A DNA stretch of 64,000 nt, taken from NCBI GenBank assembly GCA_012032345.1, contig JAAUQI010000001.1:104001-168000 (forward strand). The letters are read 5' to 3'. The stretch comes from Leptolyngbyaceae cyanobacterium RM1_1_2. Its GTDB lineage: Bacteria > Cyanobacteriota > Cyanobacteriia > Phormidesmidales > Phormidesmidaceae. The translations under genes and the position numbers were made by a program. The notes under the pieces were generated by a model that was not told the origin of the DNA, did no database searches, and saw only the letters and a program-made list of their open reading frames with translations. Of this stretch, positions 1 through 7,574 are shown one piece after another; position 1 is the stretch's first letter; each line of letters opens with the position of its first letter.

Positions 1-503
1 TTGCTCTAATTCCTAATACGAATATAGGTTTAACCACAGCGGCTACCCCAACTTTTTATGTTTACGTGCCGCCGAATCAAGCAGAAGAGCTAGAGTTTCT
101 TCTCTATGAGGAGGGAACTCAGCGCTTGGTTTATCAAAAGATCTACGAGTCCAAGGCTGTCTCGGGCGAGATAGTGGCCGTTGAGCTACCCGAGGAGAGT
201 CCCCTAGCCGTTGAGCAAAATTACTACTGGTATTTTTCGGTAGTTTGTAGCTCTGATCAGCCCGACGAAAACTTGGTGATTGAGAGCAACATTCGCCGGA
301 TTGAACCCAGTGCTGCTCTCACAGAGCGCTTGGCGATCGCCGAGCCGCAAGAACGCCCCGCTATCTACGCTGAGGCTGGCATCTGGTATGAAACATTGGC
401 TGCTCTGTCTGCTGTAGATCCTGATCAGGCTTTATCACAGTGGCGATCGCTGCTTCAGTCAGTTGGTTTAGAGGAGTTTGTCTATACAGTGGCCCAGCGC
501 TAG
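1..503 (+). CDS. DUF928 family protein (C-terminal part, 5' end outside window)
   Basis: The frame is open from base 3 of the window, so the gene begins upstream; the GTG at 66 lies inside the coding region and is not the start. The visible part reads ALIPNTNIGLTTAATPTFYV, followed by a YYWYFSVVC segment and AIYAEAGIWYETLAAL near the end. Those are the conserved blocks of DUF928, a cyanobacterial family of unknown function often found near CHAT/TPR proteins and usually carrying a signal peptide, which would lie in the missing part. The C-terminus ends in a normal stop. The family call is from recognised motifs; no biochemical role is known to me. Confidence 0.85.
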   Translation, partial: ALIPNTNIGLTTAATPTFYVYVPPNQAEELEFLLYEEGTQRLVYQKIYESKAVSGEIVAVELPEESPLAVEQNYYWYFSVVCSSDQPDENLVIESNIRRIEPSAALTERLAIAEPQERPAIYAEAGIWYETLAALSAVDPDQALSQWRSLLQSVGLEEFVYTVAQR

Positions 504-615
504 CCGCCCCTGACCCTGTCATAGCAGCCTTACCATTTGTGGGGAGAGAGTTGTAAGTAGGCAAGCACAATAATCTTACAGATGGGTGTTCTCCTGGCAT
601 AGACGCGTTGCGTAG

Positions 616-646
616 GCGCAGCCAGCCGTCAGGCTTACGACTGCGC
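616..646. repeat. Nested hairpin, likely interspersed cyanobacterial repeat
   Basis: GCGCAG at 616-621 pairs with CTGCGC at 641-646, and inside it AGCC (624-627) pairs with GGCT (632-635) around a GTCA loop. The preceding bases (about 599-620) read like the 'agacgcg...gcgtaggcgcagcc' repeats scattered through cyanobacterial genomes. Bases 504-1114 hold no supportable gene. A 60-codon open frame at 834-1016 is AT-rich with no recognisable content. Confidence 0.4.
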
Positions 647-1114
647 TCAACCCTCGACTTCCGGCCAGGAGAGCAATCTAGCTGATTTCGAATCCGCTCA
701 ATCAGCGACCGGTTTGACATTTAATTAGGCCCAGCTACTTATACCAATTACAGGTGAGTTTGCACCTGTTGAATATTTGGAACCTCTCAGCGGCAAGGTT
801 TTCAAAAATCGTGAGACACGCACTTCATAAAAAATGGTATTGGAGGACTTTTTCACAGGAAAAGTTCTTTCAGCATCCGAACAGGATAGCTATATTCATT
901 TTGACGACTTTTATGCTTTTATAAAACGGCTGTATTTCTTCTGGCTGCTGTCTAGCTGCTGTGTAATATCCCTGACTAATTTTCCTCAGGTTCATCAAGA
1001 GTTTCTCATAATTTGAAGCATCAGTATTTCCCGAATTAGAGTTTCTACAGATTGCTTTTTTTAGAGAGAAAGTTAAGCTTTAAGCGGACAATATTTTCCT
1101 TTTTGAGAGCAGTT

Positions 1115-1906
1115 ATGGCTTCATTATTATCTCAGACAAGTGCTTCTTTTGGGCTGGCATCAGTTACTCTTTTAGCCGTCGCAGGAACGGCTCAGGCTTT
1201 TAGCTTTACCAGCGAGGTAGAAGGCTCATCTGCTAAAGGTGATATCTTTCTCAAGGCCGTCATACTGAATACGGGCGAACGGGTTGCTGTTGAAGATTTG
1301 TCTTTTGTTATGGGAGCAGAAATTGTCAGCAATGACGAATTCAAAGGCGGCAATACCGGGGCTGCTAGTGCTGATAAAGGCGACGAAGCCACAACAGGCA
1401 TTGCCCAAGAAGACGCGGCGGCAGCAGACATTGTGACAAACTTGTCTACTGCCAATCTCAACAATATTGTAGATACCGAGGACGAAGGAAACTTTCAAAT
1501 TGATCTGGATTTTGCTAAGGTAATTGATAACTTGCTGATTTGGGAACGCGGCAAAAACAGCGATCTGGGGGTTCAGGCGGTAGACAATAGCGGCAACCTG
1601 ATCGGCAACTTTTTCAAGGTCACCCGCAGCGACTGGACAGATGCTGGATTTTCTATTGACACCACTGAGATCGGCAGCGCTCAGGCTGTTGGGTCTTTTG
1701 GTCTCAATCTGGTTGCAGACCTGGGTGTTTCCGGCCCCGTTTCTAAAATTCGTTTCTCCAGTGAGAGCGGCTTCAACGGCCCTGACTGGAAATTTGTCGG
1801 AACGGCGGCAGAGCGCGAGTCGCAGTCGGTACCGGAACCCGGCTTAGCAGTTGGCTTGGGCCTGCTGGGCGGCCTGATGCTGACCAAGCGCACTCGTCTA
1901 GCCTAG
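1115..1906 (+). CDS. XDP2-type exosortase-dependent surface protein (PEP-CTERM)
   Basis: Predicted exported surface protein of 263 residues. The ATG at 1115 begins a clean signal peptide (hydrophobic ...VTLLAVAGTAQA, cleavage before FSF). A longer frame opening with TTG at 1052 would put a charged extension before it. The mature part starts FSFTSEVEGSSAKGDIFLKA, has an acidic middle, FNGPDWKFVGTA near the end, and finishes with a PEP-CTERM tail: VPEPG, a short hydrophobic stretch, then KRTRLA. This matches the family named exosortase-dependent surface protein XDP2. Such proteins are processed by exosortase and displayed outside the cell. No exosortase is in the window. An imperfect terminator follows 19 bases after the stop. 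Confidence 0.85.
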   Translation: MASLLSQTSASFGLASVTLLAVAGTAQAFSFTSEVEGSSAKGDIFLKAVILNTGERVAVEDLSFVMGAEIVSNDEFKGGNTGAASADKGDEATTGIAQEDAAAADIVTNLSTANLNNIVDTEDEGNFQIDLDFAKVIDNLLIWERGKNSDLGVQAVDNSGNLIGNFFKVTRSDWTDAGFSIDTTEIGSAQAVGSFGLNLVADLGVSGPVSKIRFSSESGFNGPDWKFVGTAAERESQSVPEPGLAVGLGLLGGLMLTKRTRLA

Positions 1907-1924
1907 ACTGATTGGTGATATACT

Positions 1925-1955
1925 CCCGTCCCTCACGCTGTGCGTAGAGGGCGGG
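1925..1955 (+). terminator. Putative terminator after the PEP-CTERM gene
   Basis: CCCGTCCCTC (1925-1934) pairs with GAGGGCGGG (1947-1955) with one bulged base, and is followed by TTTCT. It lies just downstream of the surface-protein stop at 1906. The U-tract is short, so efficiency is uncertain. Confidence 0.5.
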
Positions 1956-2047
1956 TTTCTCCAGCCATAGACAAGGATATAGGGCGATCGCGCTTGTGCT
2001 AAAGCCACTACCACCACCAGTGTGCGGAACTCTCTGAGGTTTTCTCT

Positions 2048-2365
2048 TTATGCAACCCGCTGCTGAATCAGAGTTTCAGTGAGCGCTATCAGCCGATCAA
2101 TATGTCTGGCCTGCATCTGTGCTGTCTCATGTTGCTGACGGAGCAGAGATTCTAGGTTACTCAGATTGCGTTCAATTCTCTCAAAACCAGTATTTACGCT
2201 ATTTTCCAGCCGAGTCAGCCCTTCCATAAAGGCTCCAATTTGATTTACATTTGTGTCTAAACGTCCATCTATCCTGGCCAAGATGGAAACGACTGTCTGG
2301 AGAGAGTCGTCGATGCTTTCCAATCGAGCGCTGACTGCTTGCAGCACGTTATCTGACGTAGTCAT
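2048..2365 (-). CDS. Small coiled-coil protein, function unknown
   Basis: A 105-residue protein read leftward from ATG at 2365. It has no signal peptide or membrane segment and looks helical throughout. Hydrophobic residues recur at heptad spacing (VLQAVSARLESIDDSLQTVV..., IDGRLDTN, FERIERNLSNLESLL), as in the small coiled-coil proteins common in cyanobacteria. The composition is that of a real protein and the reading frame is closed by stops on both sides. It stands alone between the PEP-CTERM gene and rsmA, divergent from rsmA. I do not recognise a named family, and the role is unknown. Confidence 0.65.
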   Translation of the reverse strand: MTTSDNVLQAVSARLESIDDSLQTVVSILARIDGRLDTNVNQIGAFMEGLTRLENSVNTGFERIERNLSNLESLLRQQHETAQMQARHIDRLIALTETLIQQRVA

Positions 2366-2571
2366 GATCCCCCTCTGCTGGATGGAATAGTCGGTAGTCC
2401 ATCGTTGTTAATCGACTGTCAGCTCTTTACTGTCCTTTTTCCAAAGCCTCTAACCTTGCTTGTAACCGAGCGTGTATGTATTCATACGTTCCACACTAAA
2501 CCCATACTGTTTGCATGTCGGACATTTGAGCAGCGTACTTAGAGCATACACACTAAAATCTAGATAAACGA

Positions 2572-2600
2572 CAGGACGGGTAACCGCATCCTGCTTTTTT
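2572..2600 (+). terminator. Weak hairpin plus T-tract upstream of rsmA
   Basis: CAGGA (2572-2576) pairs with TCCTG (2589-2593) around a partly paired interior, and six Ts follow. It looks like an intrinsic terminator for rightward transcription, but no rightward gene lies close upstream. It could insulate rsmA from readthrough. The rest of 2366-2676 shows only the rsmA -10 box. Confidence 0.3.
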
Positions 2601-2647
2601 GATTTAAGCCTGTTACCGTCGTCGAAACAGTTAGACCCTAGAAAATT

Positions 2648-2653
2648 TATAAT
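2648..2653 (+). promoter_or_regulatory. -10 box of the rsmA promoter
   Basis: A perfect TATAAT lies 23 bases before the rsmA start codon. No good -35 hexamer is visible 16-18 bases upstream. Transcription from here would give a leader of only about 17 bases. Confidence 0.45.
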
Positions 2654-2676
2654 GTAGTTCCTTTCGAACCGGATTT

Positions 2677-3510
2677 ATGCCTCCTCAGACCCGCAAACGA
2701 TTTGGACAGCACTGGCTCAAAAGCGAAAAAGTGCTGCACCGAATTTTGGAGGCCGCAGAGGTTTCAAAGCGCGATCGCATTTTAGAGATTGGGCCGGGAA
2801 CTGGCGTATTAACCCAGTGGCTAGCGGCTCTGGCTGATGCAGTAGTAGCCGTTGAGATCGACCGCGATTTGTGTAAGCGGCTGCGCAGCCAGTTTGAAAA
2901 ACTCGACCAGTTTTTACTCCTAGAAGGCGATATCCTCAGGCTTGACCTGGCCGATGAGCTGGCTGATTATCCCGGCTTTCAGCCGAACAAAGTCGTTGCC
3001 AATATTCCTTACTACATTACAGCCCCGATTTTAGAGAAGCTCTTAGGCAGCATCACCCAGCCTAACCCCCAGCCCTTTGAGCAAATTGTGCTGCTGATTC
3101 AGCGAGAAGTGGCCGATCGCCTCTACGCTCAGCCAGGATCCAAAGTGTTTGGAGCGCTTTCGGTGAGGATGCAGTATTTAGCCTGCTGTGAGCTAATTTG
3201 TCCGGTATCCGCCAAAGCCTTTCAACCCCCACCCAAGGTAGAATCAGCCGTCGTCAGACTGCGGCCCCGGCCTTTTTTCCCAGTTGCCCTCAATCCCCGC
3301 TTATTTGATTACCTGGTACAGCTAGGCTTTAGCAGCCGACGTAAAATGTTACGCAACAATCTCAAAGCGGTGGTCAACCGGGAACAGCTCACCTCGCTTC
3401 TAGACTCTCTGGATGCTCTACCAACCATTCGCGCCGAAGACCTCAGCGTTGAGCAATGGGTCAGGTTAAGTAATAAGATTCAGGAGGCTGGCGCTGACAG
3501 TTACAATTAG
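2677..3510 (+). CDS. rsmA: 16S rRNA dimethyladenosine transferase RsmA (KsgA)
   Basis: Dimethylates two adjacent adenines in the 3'-terminal hairpin of 16S rRNA, using S-adenosylmethionine, late in 30S assembly. At 277 residues it has the usual length. The N-terminus carries KRFGQHWL (family KxxGQxFL), SAM motif I is ILEIGPGTGVLT at residues 35-46, and the catalytic NIPYY is at 109-113. The C-terminal lobe has GFSSRRKMLRNNL, typical of the family. It is followed 47 bases later by ispE in the same direction, an arrangement that recurs in cyanobacteria, so the two are probably cotranscribed from the TATAAT promoter at 2648. Confidence 0.97.
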   Translation: MPPQTRKRFGQHWLKSEKVLHRILEAAEVSKRDRILEIGPGTGVLTQWLAALADAVVAVEIDRDLCKRLRSQFEKLDQFLLLEGDILRLDLADELADYPGFQPNKVVANIPYYITAPILEKLLGSITQPNPQPFEQIVLLIQREVADRLYAQPGSKVFGALSVRMQYLACCELICPVSAKAFQPPPKVESAVVRLRPRPFFPVALNPRLFDYLVQLGFSSRRKMLRNNLKAVVNREQLTSLLDSLDALPTIRAEDLSVEQWVRLSNKIQEAGADSYN

Positions 3511-3557
3511 CTTTTTGACTGGCGCTAGCTCAGTTCCATTACCAAAAATGATTTTAG

Positions 3558-4502
3558 ATGCGTTTTTATTCTCTCCGCGCTGCGGCAAAAATTAATTTAT
3601 ATCTGGAGATTATTGGCGATCGCCCCGATGGTTTTCATGAGCTGGTGATGATTATGCAGAGCGTTGCGCTAGCCGACCAGATTACGGTTCGCGCCATCGG
3701 CGTAGATGAAATTCGCGTTCGCTGCAGTCACTTTGAAGTGCCCACAGACCAGACCAATCTGGCTTACCAGGCGGCGGCGCTGCTGGCTCAGGAGTTTCCC
3801 GATCAGATTGCCAAGTTTGGCGGGGTAGAAATTGCGATTGAAAAAAACATTCCCGTGGGGGCCGGACTCGCAGGCGGATCTGCCAATGCAGCAGCAGTGC
3901 TGGTGGGCCTTGACTTGCTCTGGCAGCTAGGGCTGAGCCAGCTGGAGCTACAGGACTTGGGGGCAAAACTGGGGTCAGATGTGCCTTTTTGTCTGATGGG
4001 GGGCACGGCGATCGCCACCGGACGCGGTGAGGAGCTAGATCCCCTAGCTGGCCTAGAACCGCTACATGTAGTTCTGGCTAAATATCAGAGCCTTTCGGTG
4101 CCAACCCCTTGGGCTTACAAAGCTTATCGAGAACAGTTTGGCGATCGCTATCTAAACGAGCCGCAGCAGCGCCAGGATCGGCAGCAGCGGGTTCACTCTG
4201 GGGCAATGGTGGCCGCCATCAGCCAGCGTGACTATGCCACCCTCGGCCAGGAACTCTGTAACGACTTTGAAAAGGTGGTGCTACCTGTCCATCCACAGGT
4301 AGCTCAGCTCAAAGCAACAATGGCGAATTTGGGAGGGCTAGGGACGCTGATGTCAGGTTCTGGGCCTACGGTTTTTACGCTGGCAGAAACAGCAGCTCAG
4401 GCTGAGGAAATTGCTGTCGGGCTGCGGCAGGCTATTCCTGACGAAGATTTAGGGATCTGGCCGACTCATCTGACTTCGACTGGCATTCGGCTAGACCCTT
4501 AG
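3558..4502 (+). CDS. ispE: 4-diphosphocytidyl-2-C-methyl-D-erythritol kinase IspE
   Basis: Phosphorylates the 2-hydroxyl of CDP-methylerythritol with ATP in the MEP route to isoprenoids, which feeds carotenoids, phytol and quinones. It is a GHMP kinase of 314 residues. The glycine-rich ATP loop PVGAGLAGGSAN is at 99-110, Lys11 lies in the AAAKINLYL opening, the GSDVPF segment carries the catalytic Asp at 141, and the C-terminal GHMP motif is LMSGSGPTVF. It lies between rsmA and a DUF3082 gene on the same strand. The step two before it, ispD, is at 33.2 kb and is broken as read. Confidence 0.97.
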   Translation: MRFYSLRAAAKINLYLEIIGDRPDGFHELVMIMQSVALADQITVRAIGVDEIRVRCSHFEVPTDQTNLAYQAAALLAQEFPDQIAKFGGVEIAIEKNIPVGAGLAGGSANAAAVLVGLDLLWQLGLSQLELQDLGAKLGSDVPFCLMGGTAIATGRGEELDPLAGLEPLHVVLAKYQSLSVPTPWAYKAYREQFGDRYLNEPQQRQDRQQRVHSGAMVAAISQRDYATLGQELCNDFEKVVLPVHPQVAQLKATMANLGGLGTLMSGSGPTVFTLAETAAQAEEIAVGLRQAIPDEDLGIWPTHLTSTGIRLDP

Positions 4503-4562
4503 AGCGAGGAGGGCGTGACGGCAAAACGATAGGATGAATAAAACAGGTTTTTGGGTAACGCT

Positions 4563-4910
4563 ATGGCAGAGCCAGAATCTTCTTCCCAATCTAAGCCGGA
4601 GCAGGCGATCGCCAAGGTTAACCCGCTGCGATGTTTTGTCGGCTCTGGAGTTGCAACGGGGCTGAGCTTTTTGATCTACCGGCTATTCGTGGCGATCGCG
4701 CTCACGTTTGCCAACAAGCCCATCACCTCCACTAACGTCACAGCCATCAACATCGGGGCGGCTGTCCGCACCCTGGTTATGGGCGGGGTGACGCTAGGGG
4801 CAGGCGTCTTTGGTGTAGCTGCTTTGGGTCTGTTTGCTTTGGGCGTGCAGCTCACAGTTCAGCGGCTGCGCGGTCAGAACCCGCCTTCTACCCAAAAAAT
4901 GGACATCTAA
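4563..4910 (+). CDS. DUF3082 membrane protein
   Basis: A 115-residue protein with a short polar N-terminus and two predicted membrane spans (about residues 27-50 and 70-100), ending in a polar tail. The ATG at 4563 is preferred over an in-frame TTG four codons upstream because homologues start at this kind of acidic, Ser-rich leader. DUF3082 proteins are small cyanobacterial and plastid-lineage membrane proteins of unknown function, commonly found after ispE as here (61 bases downstream). The neighbourhood suggests cotranscription but says nothing firm about function. Confidence 0.8.
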   Translation: MAEPESSSQSKPEQAIAKVNPLRCFVGSGVATGLSFLIYRLFVAIALTFANKPITSTNVTAINIGAAVRTLVMGGVTLGAGVFGVAALGLFALGVQLTVQRLRGQNPPSTQKMDI

Positions 4911-5615
4911 AGGTCTAGTAGCAGATACAGACCATCAGGCTCACTTTCTGTGCTCCCGGTAGCTGCTTTTGTGGCTGCTTGATGAGCGTCGCCTCTAGGG
5001 TACAGAAAGCGCTTATGAGCTGAGTGATGGCAGTCTTTCAGATTTAAAGCTGGCAACAGCACCTAATGCTTCACTAACTGAGCGATCGCCTCACATTCCT
5101 GAATAAAAATTAGAGATGCACTGGCTCAAATCTTACAAAAGATTTTTAAGTTAGCCAGTCCCATTACTCTCTTTCAGCTATTAGAGGAAATATCAATTAG
5201 CGGATTAGATGCTGTTGCGTTTGGACGAGACAGATTATAGTGATTCAGTCGCTTTTCCTCCTTTTTTAACGGAGTTGACTTCAATCTGTCAGGGAAGCTT
5301 TAGGCTTCACTTATTAATATACTCCTCTTTTTTTAAGCCAGGAGTCGCTGAAAAAAAAGTTTACACCCGTAGAAGAGCTCGAACTGCTCTTAACTTAAAG
5401 ATATATTCACGGGGGGGCTAGGGAGCTTTCTAGAGAGATCTGGAGGTAAAATCCAGGGTGACATAACAGTCGCAGACAGACCCGTGAGCTAACTGCTTCA
5501 GTCGCTTTGGGTAATTCAAGAGCTGACAGCTTTTGTTAAAGAAATCAGGTTTTTAATTCTTTTAAGAGTAGAATATTTAGTAGTATTGCTAAAGCTAATC
5601 AGCCTCTAATCCGCC
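4911..5615. other. 705-base intergenic region with several hairpins, no supported gene
   Basis: No convincing coding sequence. A 70-codon frame at 5209-5421 has low-complexity, non-family content. There are three inverted repeats: CTTTCTGT/ACAGAAAG (4944-4951 / 5002-5009), a long bulged hairpin at 5120-5159, and AAGAGC/GCTCTT (5373-5378 / 5386-5391). A 10-base inverted pair GCGGATTAGA (5200-5209) and TCTAATCCGC (5605-5614) ends right before the next gene. The second half is AT-rich compared with its surroundings. It may hold an untranslated RNA or the remains of a mobile element. Confidence 0.4.
5120..5159. repeat. Two-part hairpin in intergenic DNA
   Basis: ACTGGCT (5120-5126) pairs with AGCCAGT (5153-5159), and AAATCTT (5128-5134) pairs with AAGATTT (5139-5145) around an ACAA loop. 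This gives 14 perfect pairs in all, with an unpaired C on the left and a 7-base bulge on the right. It is not followed by a T-tract, so it is unlikely to be a simple terminator. Confidence 0.5.
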
Positions 5616-5924
5616 ATGCCTCCTCAACTTAAAAAAGCCGTTCTGCTCACCATCGTCGGTGAATCTGTCCTGCAAGATCGCCTGATGCAGCTAATGAAAA
5701 CTCTAGGCGTTTCGGGCTATACCCTAACCCAGGTTCAAGGCGTGGGTAGCCACGGGGTACGGATGTCAGACATGTCTGGCGTTGCTGGGTACAAAAGCAA
5801 CCTTGAGTTAAAGACGGTTGTCTCTGAAAACGTTTCTGACCAGATTTTGATCGAGATTAACGCGTATCAGGCCAAGTACGCCCTGATTGCATTCCGGCAG
5901 TCAGTAGAGGCGCTTTTAGACTGA
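5616..5924 (+). CDS. PII-like (SbtB-related) signalling protein
   Basis: A 102-residue protein with the fold pattern of PII-like regulators: a first beta strand (KAVLLTIV), a helix, GVSGYTLTQVQGVGSHGVR where SbtB-type proteins have GAxGYTV...GKGSRNVR, a short T-loop-like SDMSGVAG segment, then two strands and a helix. It lacks the C-terminal CGPEGC redox loop of SbtB, and no bicarbonate transporter gene sbtA is nearby. PII-like proteins bind adenine nucleotides and control transporters or enzymes. Its stop overlaps the convergent OpuB-type permease gene by 9 bases. The partner is unknown. Confidence 0.7.
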   Translation: MPPQLKKAVLLTIVGESVLQDRLMQLMKTLGVSGYTLTQVQGVGSHGVRMSDMSGVAGYKSNLELKTVVSENVSDQILIEINAYQAKYALIAFRQSVEALLD

Positions 5925-6569
5925 GCGGCGCTGCTGTTTAACCTGGCTGCCTCGGCTATAAGGACTCACCGCTTGCTCCAGCGATCGCAGTCCGGCATTA
6001 ACCACCAACGCCAGCAGCGCCACCGCGATCGCCCCGGCCCAGATCTTGTCGCTGCGATTGGTTTGAATGCCTTCAAACAGCAGATTGCCCAGTCCGCCAG
6101 CGCTAAACTTAGCCCCGATGGTAGCGATCGCAATGGCGACAATCGCCGACAGCCGCACCCCCGCCAAAAATACGGGCAATACCAGGGGCACCTGCACCCG
6201 CCACCAGCGCTGCCAGAGACTCATGCCCATGCCCCTAGCCGCTTCCAGCACCGCCGGATTAATCCCCTCCAGCCCCACCACCAAATTTCTGACTAAAATT
6301 ACCTGGGTATAAATTACCATCGCCGTAATTACCGAGCGCTGATTTAGGCCAAACACAGGCACTAAAAAAATAATCAGCGCCAGACTGGGAATGGTGTAGA
6401 AAATACCCAGCACCGACATCACAGGCACCGCTAACCAGCGCACCCGCGTCACCAGCAGCGACAGCGGTACCGCAATCAAAATAGCGATCGCTAGCGTCGC
6501 CCCCAGCATTTGCAAATGTTCCAAGAGCTGTTGCAAAACGACGCCAGGATTATTCAGCAAATAAGCCAT
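5916..6569 (-). CDS. OpuB-type osmoprotectant ABC transporter permease
   Basis: Inner-membrane permease subunit of a glycine betaine/choline-type importer. It has 217 residues with five or six hydrophobic spans. The family loop LEAARGMGMSLWQRWWRVQVPL (residues ~108-129) contacts the ATPase, and the ending ...GLGNLLFEGI is typical. It is the third gene of a leftward run of binding protein (7575-8501), ATPase (6572-7525) and this permease. Only two bases separate it from the ATPase, so translation is probably coupled. A second permease of the family lies at 19381-20019, well away from this operon. Confidence 0.9.
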   Translation of the reverse strand: MAYLLNNPGVVLQQLLEHLQMLGATLAIAILIAVPLSLLVTRVRWLAVPVMSVLGIFYTIPSLALIIFLVPVFGLNQRSVITAMVIYTQVILVRNLVVGLEGINPAVLEAARGMGMSLWQRWWRVQVPLVLPVFLAGVRLSAIVAIAIATIGAKFSAGGLGNLLFEGIQTNRSDKIWAGAIAVALLALVVNAGLRSLEQAVSPYSRGSQVKQQRRSV

Positions 6570-6571
6570 GC

Positions 6572-7525
6572 TCAGCGCCTCACTGCCGCTTGAATTCGAG
6601 CCAGCGATACTACCCCCACCGGGCGATCGCGCTCAATCACCGCCACCTGATCAGCACCGCTTTTAAGAATGAGAGACAAGGCTTCTCGCAGACTGGCCTG
6701 AGCTGAGAGCTGAGGCTGGTTGTCTAAGTAGAAAGCCTCAGGCAGGTCGCTCATGGCGTTGCCGACCCGCAGCAGACTAAGCTGTCGGACAATGTCGTCG
6801 GTGCCCAGAAGATTGCGGATGAAGTCACTATCGGGCTGAGTCAGCAGGTTAAACGGCGTGTCAAACTGCACCACCTGACCTGCTTGCATAATCAAAATTC
6901 GATCGGCGAGGCGGAGGGCTTCGTCTACATCATGAGAGACAAATAGAATCGTTTTTTGCAACTGGCTTTGCAACCGCAAAATCTCATTCTGCAGAGCCGT
7001 GCGGGTAATGGCGTCGATTGCGCCAAATGGCTCATCCATCAAAATCACCTGGGGGTCTCCGGCCAAAGCTCTGGCCACCCCCACCCGCTGCTGCTGTCCG
7101 CCAGAGAGCTGAGACGGGTAGCGATCGCGGTATTCTTGGGGGGGCAGGGCCACCAGCTGCAACAGCTCATCTACCCGCATTTGGGTCTTAGAGCGGCTCC
7201 AGTCGAGCAGCTTGGGCACCACGGCGACATTCTCTGCCACCGTCATGTGCGGAAACAGCCCCGACTGCTGAATCACATAGCCAATCTGCCGCCGCAGCTT
7301 AAAAGCCTTCAGCTTTTGAATGTTACTGCCCGACAAAAAAATACTGCCCTGAGTGGGTTCATACAGCCGATTCACCATCTTAAGCAAGGTCGTCTTACCG
7401 CAGCCAGACGGCCCCAAAATCACCACCAGCTCCCCGGCCTCCACCTGAAACGTGCAGCTATTGACCGCCGGACGCGCCGCCCCCGGAAACCTTAGCGAAA
7501 CCTGATCAAACGCGATCGCACTCAT
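6572..7525 (-). CDS. OpuB-type osmoprotectant ABC transporter ATP-binding subunit
   Basis: Cytoplasmic ATPase of the importer, 317 residues. The Walker A GPSGCGKT is at 38-45, the signature is LSGGQQQRVGVARAL, Walker B is VILMDEPFGAID, and the switch His lies in FVSHDVDEAL. After the ATPase domain comes a C-terminal CBS-like segment (about 260-317, ...QVAVIERDRPVGVVSLARI). In OpuA/ProV-type transporters such domains sense ionic strength. Only one CBS motif is evident here, where canonical proteins have a tandem pair. The ATG at 7525 follows a GGGAAA purine stretch. It is the middle gene of the import operon. Confidence 0.92.
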   Translation of the reverse strand: MSAIAFDQVSLRFPGAARPAVNSCTFQVEAGELVVILGPSGCGKTTLLKMVNRLYEPTQGSIFLSGSNIQKLKAFKLRRQIGYVIQQSGLFPHMTVAENVAVVPKLLDWSRSKTQMRVDELLQLVALPPQEYRDRYPSQLSGGQQQRVGVARALAGDPQVILMDEPFGAIDAITRTALQNEILRLQSQLQKTILFVSHDVDEALRLADRILIMQAGQVVQFDTPFNLLTQPDSDFIRNLLGTDDIVRQLSLLRVGNAMSDLPEAFYLDNQPQLSAQASLREALSLILKSGADQVAVIERDRPVGVVSLARIQAAVRR

Positions 7526-7574
7526 TTCCCTTTCCCTGCTTGCTCACTGCCACTAACTCCCCTGTCTCTACTGC

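Noticed and set aside
60..70. GTG at 66 as the start of the first gene
   Set aside because: The frame is open and family-like upstream to the window edge, so the true start is outside.
361..720. 119-codon open frame on the minus strand
   Set aside because: It lies over the end of the DUF928 gene and an intergenic repeat, is rich in Arg, Pro and Ser as expected of an opposite-strand shadow, and has no recognisable motif.
834..1016. 60-codon open frame
   Set aside because: AT-rich DNA with no ribosome-binding site and no family-like sequence; probably a chance frame.
5209..5421. 70-codon open frame in the gap before the PII-like gene
   Set aside because: Covers a hairpin and a G7 tract, has unnatural composition and begins at the TTAGATG of an inverted repeat; not supportable.
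5200..5614. Mobile element bounded by 10-base inverted ends
   Set aside because: A 10-base inverted match is not rare in 700 bases, there is no target duplication that I can see, and the interior codes for nothing.
6067..7495. Plus-strand frames up to 179 codons opposite the ABC importer
   Set aside because: They are His/Gln/Pro-rich shadows of the permease and ATPase genes, which have full sets of family motifs on the minus strand.
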